Source of the DNA: Takakia lepidozioides
Taxonomy: Eukaryota > Streptophyta > Takakiopsida > Takakiales > Takakiaceae
DNA: 64,000 nucleotides
Reading direction: 5' to 3'
Assembly (NCBI GenBank): GCA_030704615.1
Contig: CM060734.1
Span: forward strand, 2,108,001 to 2,172,000
Shown here: one piece after another, positions 21,480-33,867 of the stretch
How positions within the stretch are numbered: the first letter of the stretch is position 1
Layout of the letters: every line of letters starts with the position of its first letter
The notes under the pieces: model-generated
What the model saw: the letters and a program-made list of their open reading frames with translations, nothing else
Database searches by the model: none
What the model was told of the DNA's origin: nothing
Made by a program: the position numbers and the translations under genes

Positions 21480-23165
21480 CTGTGTCTGTTAAGACGGTCA
21501 TTGACGGAGAATGTTCAGCGCCGGACATTCATCCATTCCAGACATCTGAAATGACATCCCGCACGTGCCGCAACGTTTTTCCAACGTTCAAATCAAGACG
21601 AATGAAGACGGATGAAGGACGATGTTCATCTCGCGTGATGTTTTTCATCCACAGAGAAGGCAATGAATGTGCGATTTTCGCCGATAAACGTACGATTTTG
21701 GGCGATAAACGTACGGTTTGTGGCGATGGATTTCCCGGATCCAGGTCCATCCGTGCCCACCAATTATCATCTTGAATGACGGTTTGTTGCCGAACATTCA
21801 TCCATCACCCGCACGTGCTGCATGATGACGAAATTTGTCGTGGTTCATCCTTTATCATCCATCAGCATGAGACAATGCCGAACATTCATCGAGGTGCAGT
21901 ATTGACTTTCGCAGAATGGTAGCTACACCCAAAAATCTGGAAATATCGATTAAACCCAAACAATACCACCTATGACAAATTGATTTGCATGTTACGCTTG
22001 TCTCTATGAATTCATCATGTGGAGAGGCATTGCAACGGATGTTCGGTGCCGAACAACCACACAGGGTCAAACATCTATTCACGTTGGGGCCATGTGAGCC
22101 GTGACATATTACGAAACTTGTTGTCTGGGGCACTGAAAACCAATGAGTGTTCGGCAACGAACACCCAGATGGCTAAATCAAACCACCTAATTTCGTTCCA
22201 CCTTTGAAATTCCAAACTGCACCTGTTTGCAAGATTGATCATATAGAATCGTTGTTCGGTGTCGAACAGAATACATCATGCAACAAGTGAACTTTCATTG
22301 GCTAAATCAAACATCTAGTTTTGTTCCACCTTTGAAATTCCAAACTACACCTGTTTGCAAGATTGATAATATAGAATCGATGTTCGGTGCCGAACAAAAC
22401 ACATCATGCAACAAGTGAATCTCACAAGTATTGAAATGCTTTGGCTACAGCACGAGGCAGGTGGGGTGTAACACAGTCTAAGAATGGGTTATTTCTTCAC
22501 ATTCATCAGAATGGCGAATCCGTACTGCAAACATAGCAAACAAAAAAATGCACGATTGAAAACATACATTCCAAACTGCACCTATTTGCAAAATTGATAA
22601 TTTAGAATCGCTCTTCGGTGCCGAACAGAACACATCATGCAGCAAGTGAACCTCACAAATATTGAGGTGACAGCAGATTGGGCCAAACACATGCAGGATA
22701 TTTCAGTCAATATTTCAATTTGGTTCAGAGGTGACAAAACATTGGGCCAAGCACATGTACTAGGATGTTCCAGTCAAGTATGACGCCTCTCGAAGGGAGC
22801 GTAACTTATGGTGTCTCTTCACCACAAGGGCTACTGCCTTTTAGCTGAAAGGCGGACAGCTTCATGACACACCAGATCGTGGTTTGAACCCACAACCACA
22901 TCCAACGTGGTATGTGCCCATTACCACTGGGCTACATGTTGGTTGTTCCAGTCAAAATTTAAAGTTGACAAGGCGAACAAAGGACCTGCATGATGAAAAA
23001 CATATTTACAAAACTGCCAATTTTTGTAAGATTGATAAAATTCAGCAGCGCCGTTTGTTGCCGAACAGAACACATCATGCAGCATGTAAACCTCTGTACT
23101 ATTTAGTTGACAGCAGCTTGGGCTAAACACATGCAGGAACATCCTCGCTGTTTGGTGTCGAACAT
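21480..23165. repeat. D-type palindrome region (TGTTCGGYGCCGAACA family)
   Basis: Sites near 21,507 (decayed), 21,783 (decayed), 22,047, 22,260, 22,388, 22,619, 23,049 and 23,151. The best preserved read TGTTCGGTGCCGAACA. They are embedded in a longer repeat (CCAAACTGCACC, GATTGATAATATAGAATCG, CACATCATGCA blocks) present about four times. Spacing is irregular, so phasing, if it once existed, has been lost. It lies just upstream of the copy D methyltransferase start, the same position as the A-type arrays have relative to copies A-C. Confidence 0.75.
22778..22943 (-). mobile_element. tRNA-derived SINE with target-site duplication
   Basis: Read on the minus strand, TAGCCCAGTGG (22,934-22,924) fits an RNA polymerase III A box and GGTTCAAACCA (22,890-22,880) fits a B box, with tRNA-like spacing. 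The 12-bp direct repeat TGTTCCAGTCAA lies on both sides (22,766-22,777 and 22,944-22,955), the expected target-site duplication. The unit is about 166 bp with no clear poly-A tail. A decayed tRNA pseudogene is less likely, given the duplication and the non-tRNA tail. Confidence 0.6.
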
Positions 23166-23228
23166 TAACAGAGGCCTGGAGAATGCACATCACAAACAGC
23201 TATCCTCCTTCCTAAACTTGCAAAATAA

Positions 23229-23843
23229 TCAATCAAAGGAGTATGTAGGCTCGACAATAGTGGCTCCCTCTTCTCCAACAAGTTTGATAATTTGCAGTGG
23301 TAGCCATCTCCAGCGTGGAACATTGCTGGATGACCTCTTCTGAATGTTCAATGTGCGGACGCCTTCACTCACGTGCGTGAAAAGATGCAGATATTCAAGC
23401 AGGCCAGATGAAAGTGTTTCCGTCGTACCGTCAAACTCCCGCACTTCAATGTCGTACCCAGTTTCGAGGTTCAGCAACGTCACAAGATGTTCCTGGGACC
23501 AAATGGCTGTTTGTTGGAGCCCCTCCCCAGCCCTTGGAAGGCAACAGACAGGGCAAAATGCGTGGGAGTCCTCCTGTACCATCTCCCCGACATAGCAAAT
23601 CATTCTGAAAACGTTAACAGTCCGGATGGTTGTGTTGTCCTTAACAACAATGACCCACTGTTGTCCCCGAGTTGGCCTATTCCAGTAAAGGTCCCAGAGC
23701 AAGACCCGGAAATTGAAATAGCATCGTGTGCGCTCATTGCAGTAGTCATCGAGCTCAACAACAATGTTTCCAGCTACAGGACTGTGAAGTGCACTATCTC
23801 GCCCTTCGATCCGAAGAGGGCAATCAACATGGTTACAAGTCAT
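23229..23843 (-). pseudogene. Possible N-terminal part of a diverged transposase
   Basis: An open frame of about 204 codons. A block HAFCPVCCLPRAGEG followed by TLLNLETGYDIEVREF resembles, weakly, AIVCCPPQLGRAW followed by CSKFKLKPGTVYLEEE in the N-terminal domain of the transposase at 60,058. It reads on the same strand as copy D, not divergently as the other pairs do, so an inversion or an unrelated origin is possible. I see no other family match. Confidence 0.3.
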
Positions 23844-24059
23844 CTCAAGCGATTGTATGGAATGTTTACACGGACGAAGTGCATGGAGCCTTATCCAGAA
23901 TTCCTCTACATATATGGGTTGTGCTGTTCAGAGCTGGAGTCCAAATCTGCAGCGTCCCAGGATCCGCATAAAATTATTTCAACGGCTACATTCAGAGAAT
24001 GAAACCCTCATTCTTGGCAAGGTCTAACATTGTCATGTGCTCTTCTTTACTGACATGAT

Positions 24060-24310
24060 CTCCACTATTTCAGACTACAATAACGGTATTATTCTGACGG
24101 TACTTTGCAGTCAGTACGAATAACGGTAATTTTATTTTCTGACCCGATCTCGACCATTCCACTTAAACGATATTGTGCCGAATTTATTTTACGACCTTGC
24201 AGACAGTCCGAATAACCGTAATTTTATTCTCTGACGTGGTCTCGACCATTCGACCTTAACGGTATTACGCCGAACTTATCATGACGAACGGTACTGTGGA
24301 GCTTCTAACG
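24060..24310. repeat. Short imperfect tandem repeat (AACGGTA-rich)
   Basis: Two to three ~115-bp units share CGAATAAC-GTAATTTTATT, CTGAC and TCTCGACCATTC blocks. From 24,000 to 25,120 I find no gene, only this repeat and AT-rich sequence. Confidence 0.5.
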
Positions 24311-25119
24311 GTTTTCTAACTTCTAACGGTTTTGTTATCTTATCTTCTCCCCCACAAACCACTCTAGATTTTGGCAGTCTGAGAAACGATTGGATACCCG
24401 AGGACCCTACCCCTGAAAGAGATGCACCATTTCTAACCTACTGATTTCATACTCTCATGGCTCGTAGGGACCTCTCATGGATTTCGCAGAGCTCATGGTG
24501 AAATGCTTGACTGTGAAATGACTGGATACTTTTTGAACCTCAGAGGACCATACTCTGGAATAGCGCACCATTTCCATCTACCTATCGGAAAGAGGTCACA
24601 GGCCCTTGTGGGTTTTCCTGTGCCTGACACCCTTCACTCATGTGAGGGGAGCAGCAACCACTGCTCTACAACTCACCTTTTACCCCCTCACTGCTTCTGA
24701 CTTTTCTCTCTCTACGAGGAATGTTGCAGCCGGATAAGGTGGAAATGACAAAAGGTTTAAGGTTAGAATCTCCGTGCGGGAAGTTGCAGTGCTCTATGCA
24801 GGGAGCATCGGTATACTGCAGAATGCTTGATGCAGCAAGCATTTTAATTTTACTCGAGATATGCGTTGAACAGACACAGATATATTCTGTGATAAAAGAC
24901 ATGATGATCGACAGTATGCATTGAACAAGAGTGCATATATTAGCCATCCCATTGTTCCCATTCCTGCACCTGTGGTTTTTCACTTGGTGAAGAAAGAAAA
25001 GAAACTCACAACACGTGAAGTCTACTGTCTTATACTTGGCAATTGGATGGTCATAGCTTTCATAGCTTATGCCATATTAAACAAATTATAATTCTACAAC
25101 GTGGGTCAGATTACTGCAC

Positions 25120-25540
25120 TCTATGTGCCCCGCATCCCAAGGTCTGTCCTTGTGGATTCCAATAACTTCCCAAAAAAATCACACTGGAGAACAAATCACC
25201 TCTTTAATGCAACTGTGTTGCCCCGCATCCTAAGATCTATCCTTGGAACTCCAAAAAAGCGTGTTCAATAACCTAATTGGGTAAGAGCCCTACTAACTTC
25301 TTCCCAATGGAGAAGTTTCATTGGATTATTGCAACTTAGTTGCCCCGCAGTCCACCTCGTTATGGAGCTCCAATAACCGATGAGTCAGTGGATAGGAAAT
25401 ACCAACATTTCCTTCCGACAAACCGGGATGAAATCCTAAAGATCTCTCCCTTAATGGGGGAATTTCATTGGTTAATGGAAACTCACATGTAGTAGTGCTT
25501 GCACCTGACACCGTTCACCAGATTGGGGAACTCCACCCCC
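25120..25540. repeat. CCCCGCATCC-type degenerate repeats next to a gypsy pol end
   Basis: Three related blocks near 25,128, 25,212 and 25,342 share GCCCCGCATCC-AAG-TCT-TCCTT and a following CTCCAATAA. They directly follow the 3' end of the minus-strand gypsy integrase and may be its 3' untranslated or LTR sequence; no matching second LTR was found. Confidence 0.4.
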
Positions 25541-25541
25541 T

Positions 25542-26352
25542 TCAGTGTCTCCAATTGTAATGAGCCGTTGTCAAAGACTGTTTGACGAGATAGGCCCCAA
25601 TCCAGTACGAGTCGAACTTAGCCTTAAACTCCTCGTTCCGACTGTTGAATAATAACACCAAATCCCCTGAGTCAAAGATTCTCTTTTTGCAATTAAGATC
25701 GAAGCGAGCTTTCCTTCGTTGTTGCATTGCTTCAATGTGCTGAGCTACTGCTTGCCGGAGTTCCAACATCTCAAGTCGTTCCTTTAATGACTCGGATGTC
25801 GCCAGCCATTCGGTGATGGCCAGTCGTAAAGATGGAATTTCTATCTCGATTGGCATGATGGACTCTACCCCATAAACTAATGAAAAGGGGGTGTGTCGAG
25901 TAGTTACCTTATGGGTTGTGGGAAATGCCCACAAGGCCGAAATCAACTTGGTGTCCCAATCCCGTTTGTGCTCCCTAATTGTTTTGGAGAGAATATTGCA
26001 CAGGTTTTGGTTGGCCGCTCTACCTGCCCACTTGTTTGTGGATGATAAAGGGTTGCCTTGCGATGTTTGATGGAAAATGCCGCCATCATTTCCTCGATGA
26101 TATCGTTGATGAAGTGAGACCCCCTGTCACTTACTATTTCCTTGGGGCATCCAAATCGGGAAATGATATATTCATAAATGAAAGAGGCGGTTACCTGTGC
26201 TTGGCCTTCTTAACCGCCTTGGCCTCTACCCACTTGGTTAAGTACTCAGTGGCTACGATGATATAGCAATTTTGTCGACTCGATGGAGGGTGCACGTCCC
26301 CCACATAGTCGATCCCCCACTTCTCAAACGGAGCAAGAGGGAGGGTGGGAAT
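25542..26352 (-). pseudogene. Gypsy integrase core and C-terminal part
   Basis: Begins at the insertion joint with PTLPLAPFEKWGIDYVGD, containing the first catalytic Asp of the integrase core. VSDRGSHF near 26,120 carries the second Asp, followed by HPQTSGQ-E-like sequence. The end of the core reads TPFSLVYGVESIMPIEIE and the frame closes at 25,542. Stops and frameshifts lie between these blocks. Confidence 0.75.
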
Positions 26353-29093
26353 GACGAGCCCTGAGCGCGCGCGGTCAGGGTGACGACATATTAGTCTAGG
26401 GGGGTCGTGGTAAGTTGCGGTGTAGGTTGGGCTCACTGAACCGCCTACCCGACTGCGGTTAGTGCAGGGTGTCCGTGGTCGTACATGGTGGCTATGATCA
26501 CTATCTAAGTCCTACCGGCAAAGAGAAATCACGTACTCCTCTTCACAGGGCGAGTTTGCGTTTCTAAGTCCTACGGTATCCTACAATCTACTCAGCAACT
26601 GCCTTCTAAGTCTTTGTGTTTTATTGTCTAATTCCTACTGCCTAGGCCCCCGAGCCGCCTATAGCCGGGACATGTTTTAATCCCTTCACAAGGCACCTGC
26701 CGAGCCTAGGAAGAAGAGGGAAAATCTTCCTCTCCCAATGCCCCTCCTTCGCTGAGGGCTTGAGTTCAAGTCACCTCTAATGGAAGGGCCAACGCTTCCT
26801 ACCCCAGTGCCTAAATACTTTGTTTTAGCAAAGGAGTGGCCAAAATGCCTATCGTCATCCAATAGGTTCACCAAGTTCAATAAGGTGGTTCTAAGCCCCT
26901 CGACTCAACAAGTTCAATCAGTTTAATCAACGCCCTGCAGGCTATAACGAGCACCACGTGCATCTATCCTATTTAAGCAATTTCACAAATTAGAAATGCT
27001 GGTAAATAAAATAAAAACAGAAAATCAGAAAAATACCTCCCCATATGGGAAATCATGCGGGGAATCAAAAGATACCCTTGGCACCTAAAGATGCCCTTGG
27101 GAACCCTGTGGGAATCCAATGAGAACCGAGGAACACCCGAGAACCGTTCCCTGCCACGGGGAACTGCCGCGGCTCTATCGGATGAATGAATCTCGCTGAG
27201 AGCTCATCCCTGCCACTACATTCGTTAGTCCAGAACATGCATGCGTAAATAATAAAGTAACCACTGGTGGGTCCAAGCCAAATTTCACCCCCTTACATTA
27301 TTTTAAGGCGTTGGTGCGCTTTCCCTCCGTGGAAAAAGTCATCCTCTACCTTGGGCTCTGACACAAAGGCTCACTGTAGCCAAGTTTTTAGGACAGAGTA
27401 CTTTCTCTCCTCCCTTGTCTCTCGAGGTCTCCGCCTCTAGCTCACTGCTCCCAGGCCCGCTTGGCTATCTCTTGGAGTCCTAAGAACGCTCCCCTCCAAG
27501 GCTACGTCCTCCCAAAATCCTAGATTTTATCTACCATTGGCGCCTTAGATAATCGCTCCTAACCCTTAGAGGGGTATAAATTGAATCTAATAGCTAAAGG
27601 TAAGAATACCCCCCTTTAAGGGAATTTGCAGACGCATTGTCCGCTGGGTAAAACGCCCCCGCCACGCGGCGGGGCGCAGATCCGCGCGTAGCGGTCCAAG
27701 CCGTGGACCGCTGCGGTTAACGCCAGCGTCCGCCAGTCCGTCTCAACTTTTGGTTATCCAGCGGGTAAAGACCCGCACCCTGCTTGCACGCTTCAGGGCC
27801 TCACGTCTGAGCCACGCGGCTGATGTACTTGATCTGAGTACGACTTAAGGTCAACGCTGGGGCCCTGCTCCCGTACGTCGTGGCTGGGCCACGGCTGCCT
27901 CCACGTTTTTAGTAATCGAGTCCCTACTCTCTAGGCGCAGCACCCGGGATCCTCCCGGGCTGCTCGCAACTTTGGGGCAGCTGCTGTCAAGCGAAATTAG
28001 CCTGCCCAAACCCCAAGACAAAAAATACAACCCACCCTCCCCTAGGCCTCCATGGCTTGCTAGTGGGGGGGGGGGGATTAGCATATAGTGGCCTTATAGT
28101 GGTCTTATATCATAGATCCAGCCTACTGGCCTGCCTTTGCCATAGCTGGCTATATTTCAAATTAGTAATCAAACACAAAGATTCATTCTTCCAACAATTC
28201 AAATACAAGCCTCTATTGGTGCCCTTCCCAATAGACTATGGGGGTCTTCCCCTTGTCACTTCTAGACATGAAATAATGGGATTCCACAATGCACTCTCCT
28301 CTTTTGAAGAGCCTAAATCAGATTTTCAACTTCAAGCTTTACTTGGAAAATAAATGAATCACATACACAAATGGTGAAATGGTAAGATGGGATCAACCTT
28401 TCTATGCGAGAGTACTTGGGATGCTCTATCGACTCAAGTAATGGTACTCTATGCGGCCTCCAGTTGGGCTCTCGTCCATTAAGTCCATACCAGCCCCTCC
28501 TACTCGTCCTCAAGTCACTTTTCTCCACATGAAATTGCCCTCTTCCTTCACAAATGAAAATGGCTCAAAGGCCCACAAGCTAGGCCACTTGTCTTAGCTT
28601 ACAAGAATCCTATCTAACTAGGGAGCTTCAAGCTCCACTCCCTAGGATCTAGCCCCTCCTCAAGCCAAAACTATCAAGCACTACAACAACAAGCAAGATG
28701 AAACTAAGCAAATGAGCTAGATGAAGAACAAGAGAAGCCTTGCCCCTCTCTTATACTGTTGATGGGCCTAATAGACTAATGGAAAATATTCATTAAACTA
28801 TTGTTTCCTTGGAGGATCTATAATATACTATTCCACATGGATGAAAAGTCTTAGAGGCAAATGAAAGCTGGCTTTTCATCCATCCAATTGGATGACCAGT
28901 TGGCGCGAGTTGTCATTTCATCCATCCAGCTCCTCAAGGCGAATTCCAAGATTTTTCATCCATCCAAGAAGTAGAAATGCAAATAACAGGCCTTGTGAGT
29001 GCCGTCGACTCAATAATTTGGCCCTGCTGCTAATCAGCTCCATAAATCACCAAACTTGGTGACAAACTACAATTATATACCCCGTATCAGCCT
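26353..29093. mobile_element. 2.7-kb unclassified insertion splitting the gypsy integrase
   Basis: Integrase sequence stops at 29,094 (minus strand ...PPMELRI) and resumes at 26,352 (IPTLPLAPFEKW). Joining the flanks restores an uninterrupted integrase, with AAT present at both joints as a possible 3-bp target duplication. The insert starts GACGAGCCCTGAGCGCGCGC, a start also found at 2,578. It is GC-rich around 27.6-28.1 kb, has a G run near 28,070, and shows no transposase or polymerase that I recognise. It could be a solo LTR, a non-autonomous DNA element, or a composite. Confidence 0.6.
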
Positions 29094-30920
29094 AAATTCT
29101 CAGCTCCATCGGTGGTAAAAAGTTGCGCTTCTCGCCATTCGTTGTATTTTCGCTACACACATTGGCGTACCTCTGACAAAAGCCGCATTTCTGCACATGC
29201 ATGTGCGCATCTTTGAACATGGAGGGCCAGTAGTATCCTGCCCTTAAAACTTTCTGCACTGTGAGCCGCCCTACAAAGTGACCTCCACACATGCTGTCAT
29301 GAGCTGACTCTAAAATCTGGGGAACCTCCTCTGTGGTGACGCATCGCCTCAAGAGTCCATCCATTCCCCTTCTATAAAGTTGCCATCCCACAAGAGCAAA
29401 CTTCATGCTGCGCAGTCGAAGCCTTTGTCGCGCATATCAATCCATTCCTGGGAGAAATTCCAGGGGCACGCTCAAATATTGAGCAATGTGCTCATACCAT
29501 GGAGGAACTATCTCTATGGAAAATAGGAACGCATCCGGAAAATCATCGTCATAGGCTCGTCTCCTATTTTCTCTGACAATCGGGAAAGGTGATCGGCCTG
29601 AGCATTAAGTCTTCCCGGCTTGTAGACTACCTTGTAGTCGAATTCCTGAAGCAGAATAACCTACCTGGCTATTCTTCCCCTCAAATCAGGCTTGTTGATC
29701 AAGTATCGTAGTGCCATGTGATCAACGAAAAATGTGAAAGATGTCTCCAATAAATAGTGCCGATACTTCTTCACGGCAAAAATCATTCCCAGATCCTCTC
29801 GCTCTGTGGTGCTATACGTAGTCTCAGCGAATGTCAGCTGCCAACTGGCGAAAGATATCGGATGATCATGGCCATCAGCATCTGGTTGGCAAAGGGCACA
29901 ACCTACTGCCACCGCTGAAGCATCAATGTAAACATGGAAAGGCCTATTCCAATCGGGAGCTACCAAAACTGGGGCGGACACCAAGCGTTGCTTGAGCGTT
30001 TCAAATGACTCTTGACATCCTGTGTCCCAGGAAAATACATGGTTCTTCTTAAGCAATCAAGTCAGAGGTAAGGCCTCTGCTGCATACTTGTCCATAAATT
30101 TCCTATACCACCTTGTGTGGCCAAGGAATCCCTTCACCTTAGAAGATGTCTCTGGTGCGGGAAGCTTGACTATGGCGCTCACCTTTGCTGGGTCTGTCGC
30201 CACGCCGTCTCTGGACATTATGTGTCCCAATAGCAGTCCATGTGTGACTACAAACACACACTTCATTGGGTTGAGCGATATTCCGTTGGCTCTGCACCTG
30301 ATAAAGCATTCTTGTAATGCTGCAACGTGATCCTTTGCATCCCCATTGCAACAAAAGTCATCTAAAAAGATGACTAAATTCCTTCTCACGATGTTTGAGA
30401 AGGCGTACGTCATGACCCTCTGAAATGTCAAGGGTGCATTGCACAAGCCAAAGGGCATCCTCGTGTAGGCAAATGTTCCCCATGGTGAAGTAAATGTGGT
30501 TTTCAACACATCATTTGGGTCAATCAACACCTGATCGTACCCTCAAAACCTATCCATGAAAGAGTAGAGCTCCTTCCCTGCTACTTCTTCCACGAGGGTA
30601 TCTATGAATGGCAAGGGAAAATGATCCTAGTGTGTTACCTTGTTAAGGGGGCGGAAGTCCACACATATCCTTAGACCTCCGTTCTTCTTCCGGACAATTA
30701 CCATCAGAGATATCTATGCCGACGTTTCCACCGGAAAAATGAATTTTGCAGCTAGCAGCTTTTCAATTTCTGTTTTGATGAGTAGTGCGAGGTTGGGATT
30801 CACCCTTCTTTCTCGTTGTCGTCATGGGGTAGCCCCTGGAATCAGGGGAATGGAATGCATCGCCACATACGAAGGCACTTCTTTCAATTCGGTGTAGGAC
30901 CATGCAAAGATGTCCCGAAA
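29094..30920 (-). pseudogene. Gypsy reverse transcriptase, RNase H and integrase zinc finger
   Basis: The reverse transcriptase includes MPFGLCNAPLTFQRVM and the catalytic box VIFLDDF (FLDD variant of YxDD). RNase H contains HVYIDASAVAVGCAL. The integrase H2C2 zinc finger reads H-x(n)-H then CGFCQRYANVC. An in-frame stop lies near 30,057, between reverse transcriptase and RNase H, and others lie upstream near 30,530. The catalytic aspartates are still present but the frame is broken. Confidence 0.8.
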
Positions 30921-31647
30921 TTCCTTGAACAGTGCTTGATACTCCAAAGCCTACTCCAATGTCAAGTGGACTCCCACCTTCACCATCTTTGGTGATTGTC
31001 CTCCATCCGCCATGTCGACCAATTGCGTTGTTGGTTCCGACTTGAAAGTCGACCCCGATTCAAATCGAGATCCGCTTGATCCGTGCTGCAAATAGGGCAT
31101 GTAGGGGGCGGCGCTATGTTTCATGACATCCCTTTCTAGGTCAACCTCCTCTACAATTCTCATATCCAAGATTTTGCCGTTTTCCTCCTAAAAAATTTCA
31201 TGTTCATGCAGACCAACCTGTTCGGCGGAGATAGAAAAGAGCTCGGTCAATAACTCAAGCTCCGGAAGTGCCTCGGTTAATACCGAGTGTACCATCACTT
31301 CTCTGCCTTGGTTTTCTCCGAACAACCAGGCGATGCAGTCTGCATCAGACTCGCATTCATATAATCCTGGTCCTAGAGACTTGACTACGTCTTCTAGTCC
31401 TACCTTTCTTTGCTTAACCTCCCTGTGAGGAGTGGTAGATGTTGTCAAAACTTGGTGGGCGTGTGAGGTGGGAAGAAGCTCCCCCTTTGACCACAAATCC
31501 TCCTCACTCAAGTATGCAGACTCCTCTTCAAAGCCAATCATGCTGAGCTCATTCTCATCTGTCTCTTCATGAGGTGCCCTAGAGAAATGCAACAGTGGTA
31601 GTGTAAGGTCTTACCCCATAAGTAATGGTGCCTGCCCCCCAGTCCGT

Positions 31648-32163
31648 TCATGCCCTGGACTGGACCAACCATGGCCTCCCTAATATGAGTGCGTACAAAT
31701 ATTCATCGATGGGGAAGTTGATGATTTGGAAGTCTACCGCGTACGTGTAGCCTCTTGTCTCCATCTTGACATTTGCTATGTGACCCACTGGTTGGATCTT
31801 CCGCTGGTCAGCTAGCCTAATTGTCAGAGGGGATTCTCCTGTCATGTTCAAACCTAGTTTGGATAGGGTGGAGAGTGGCATGATGTTGACTGGGCTCCCA
31901 TCATCCACTAAACAGCGCCGTATGAATCGGTCAGCAATTTCCACTTCTATCTCCACTGGTCCTGGGTCGATGTGGGCATTAATGTGGTGGGCTTGAGCAG
32001 AAGTGCTTACCCGCTTCCTCACCAAAGATGCCTTGAGAACATGGCAAACGACGGGCGCCATGGCTATGAGTTGAGCAAATGTGATGTTTGCCTGAATATG
32101 GCGAAGATCCTCCATTAGGTTGTACGGTTCAAATTCATCTGTGAACCGCATGGTTGAATGCAT
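31648..32163 (-). pseudogene. Gypsy aspartic protease region
   Basis: CLVDDGSPVNIMPLSTLSKLGL is a retropepsin-type active site of the D-x-G-S form common in the Athila/Tat branch. It is flanked by a typical hydrophobic strand-rich region (VEIEVEIADRFIRR). The next ORF fragments (31,592-30,951) are the protease-reverse transcriptase linker. Confidence 0.7.
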
Positions 32164-32675
32164 GCTTCTCTGGGGAAGCTTTTCTGGTGCCGCCGGCCGA
32201 TTTGCCGGACTTTTTGCTGTTGCTATAGGTGGTCGGGAAAGGGTTGGTCAGACTACTGGAGGTTCCGTTTCCGCGAATGCTACCTCCTTTTCTTTGGGGT
32301 GAATGTCTTCCTCTTCCCGCAGCACAGTCTCCGCCACCTTTCGTGCATCTGACTTCATTATAGTGAAGTTCAGATCCTCCTGCTCTAATGCGGACGTGGC
32401 TGACTCCGACGCCACATACCCAGGGCCATTCCCTAGCGTATCTCGTTGCTGTCGAGTCATCACGACGTAGCTACCTTTCTCGGGGCTAGCTGACCTGGTT
32501 GGAGTGGCTCCTGGCTCACTCGCAATCCAATTTACTTTGTGTTGCATCTCCGGTTGGCGCATTGCATGGCTTGGTTGGATGTTGGTCTGCTGCTGCTGAG
32601 GCGCGCCAAAGTGGATGCTTGATGTCCTTCCTGCACCCTTACATCCTGAGGGGGAGACCACGTATTAGAAGAACC

Positions 32676-33350
32676 CTAGGCTATCTGAGCCGCATGATTT
32701 GAATAAGCTGATCGGGAATTCTGTCCCTGAGCAGTATTACCCCCTAAGTATGATGGACCTGCCTGATCTGGCCTAGGTCGTTGTGCTATCTGCGTTGGGG
32801 TAGCAAAATACATGCTATGCTGCTGTGGTAGAGGGTTGGGTGGTTCAGTCGTATACTGATCCGGAAATGGGGCTCGTTGCCCTTCCAAATTCCTCTCTAG
32901 TTGCTGGATGGTGGCAGGGGCCGGTCGATCCACCTGCCTACGGGGACATCTTTCCAAGGGGTGGCCTCTCTGGCCGCAATGCAAACATACAATGTCACTC
33001 CAACAGTCTTCAGTTGGGTGAGTGGTTCTGCCACATTTTTTACAACCCCTCCTGGATTGATTGAATTGTCGTTTTGACCTATCCTGATAGGTTGGGTTCC
33101 GACTTACCTGCCTTTCCCTGGTGGGATAAGGACAATGTTGAGCAGCATGCCCGGGACCGTCGCAGTTGGAGCACCATACCTTTGCCGGGTTGGGGCCTAA
33201 TTCTCCCACTCGAGCCGCATCTCGATACCCCACATAGCTGGTGATCTGCTGGCCAATGGAGCTCATGCGATCGCCCATTGTTTCAAAGGTCTTGCTAAGG
33301 AAAGTGACTTCACTAGAAGGAAAACGCGGAATAACCACTCTGTTAACCAC
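32676..33350 (-). pseudogene. Gypsy gag with three zinc knuckles
   Basis: Three CCHC knuckles in a row: CSNCDGPGHAAQHC, CKKCGRTTHPTEDC and CLHCGQRGHPLERC. These are nucleic-acid-binding motifs of retrotransposon nucleocapsid. The protein continues in another frame to about 32,248. The N-terminal gag domain is missing upstream, where the CCACT-rich DNA begins. Confidence 0.78.
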
Positions 33351-33867
33351 TCATTTTGAGTGGTAAAAGACACTAAACCACTCTGGCCCCAGAGTGATGA
33401 AGAACCAGTGGATTAGGACAAGTGAGTGGTAAAAGACATTACGTGGCATCAGTGGTTAAGGACAGTGGTTCGAACCACTTACGTCTGGGTCCACCTGTTC
33501 GCTGATGTGTCACAGTGATAAATTAACCACTGTGACATGTCAATGATGTGTCACTGAGGTAAATCAACCACTTATGACGTGTCACAGTGGTAAACTGACG
33601 TGTCATAGTGGTAAAGTAACCACTTCCGTTTTCCAGTGGACACGTGTAAGCCGGTGGTCCGTGGATGATATTGGAGATTATGTCGACACGTGGCGACACT
33701 CTCAGCATGGACACGTGTCCTGTGTTGGTGCTACAAAATGGATGGAGTGAAAAATTCAATGACTTCCGAAACCACTTGTTGAGTGATCACGAAATGACTC
33801 ACAAAGTGATGCTATGAAAACTGAGAATATACAGTATCAATCACAGCGTGGTTATGTGAGTGGCCCC

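Larger units (their letters stand above)
25542..33350 (-). mobile_element. Ty3/gypsy retrotransposon, Athila/Tat-like lineage, decayed and interrupted
   Basis: On the minus strand the order is gag zinc knuckles, protease, reverse transcriptase, RNase H, integrase: the Ty3/gypsy order. Frameshifts and stops occur throughout. It has no chromodomain and its sequence differs greatly from the chromovirus at 35.1 kb. The upstream edge meets AGTGG/CCACT-rich DNA at about 33,340. I could not find paired LTRs. A 2.7-kb unrelated insertion splits the integrase. Confidence 0.8.

Noticed and set aside
25979-26266. Plus-strand open frame across the gypsy integrase
   Set aside because: It is antisense to integrase coding sequence with the D-x-G motif on the minus strand and has no family resemblance of its own.
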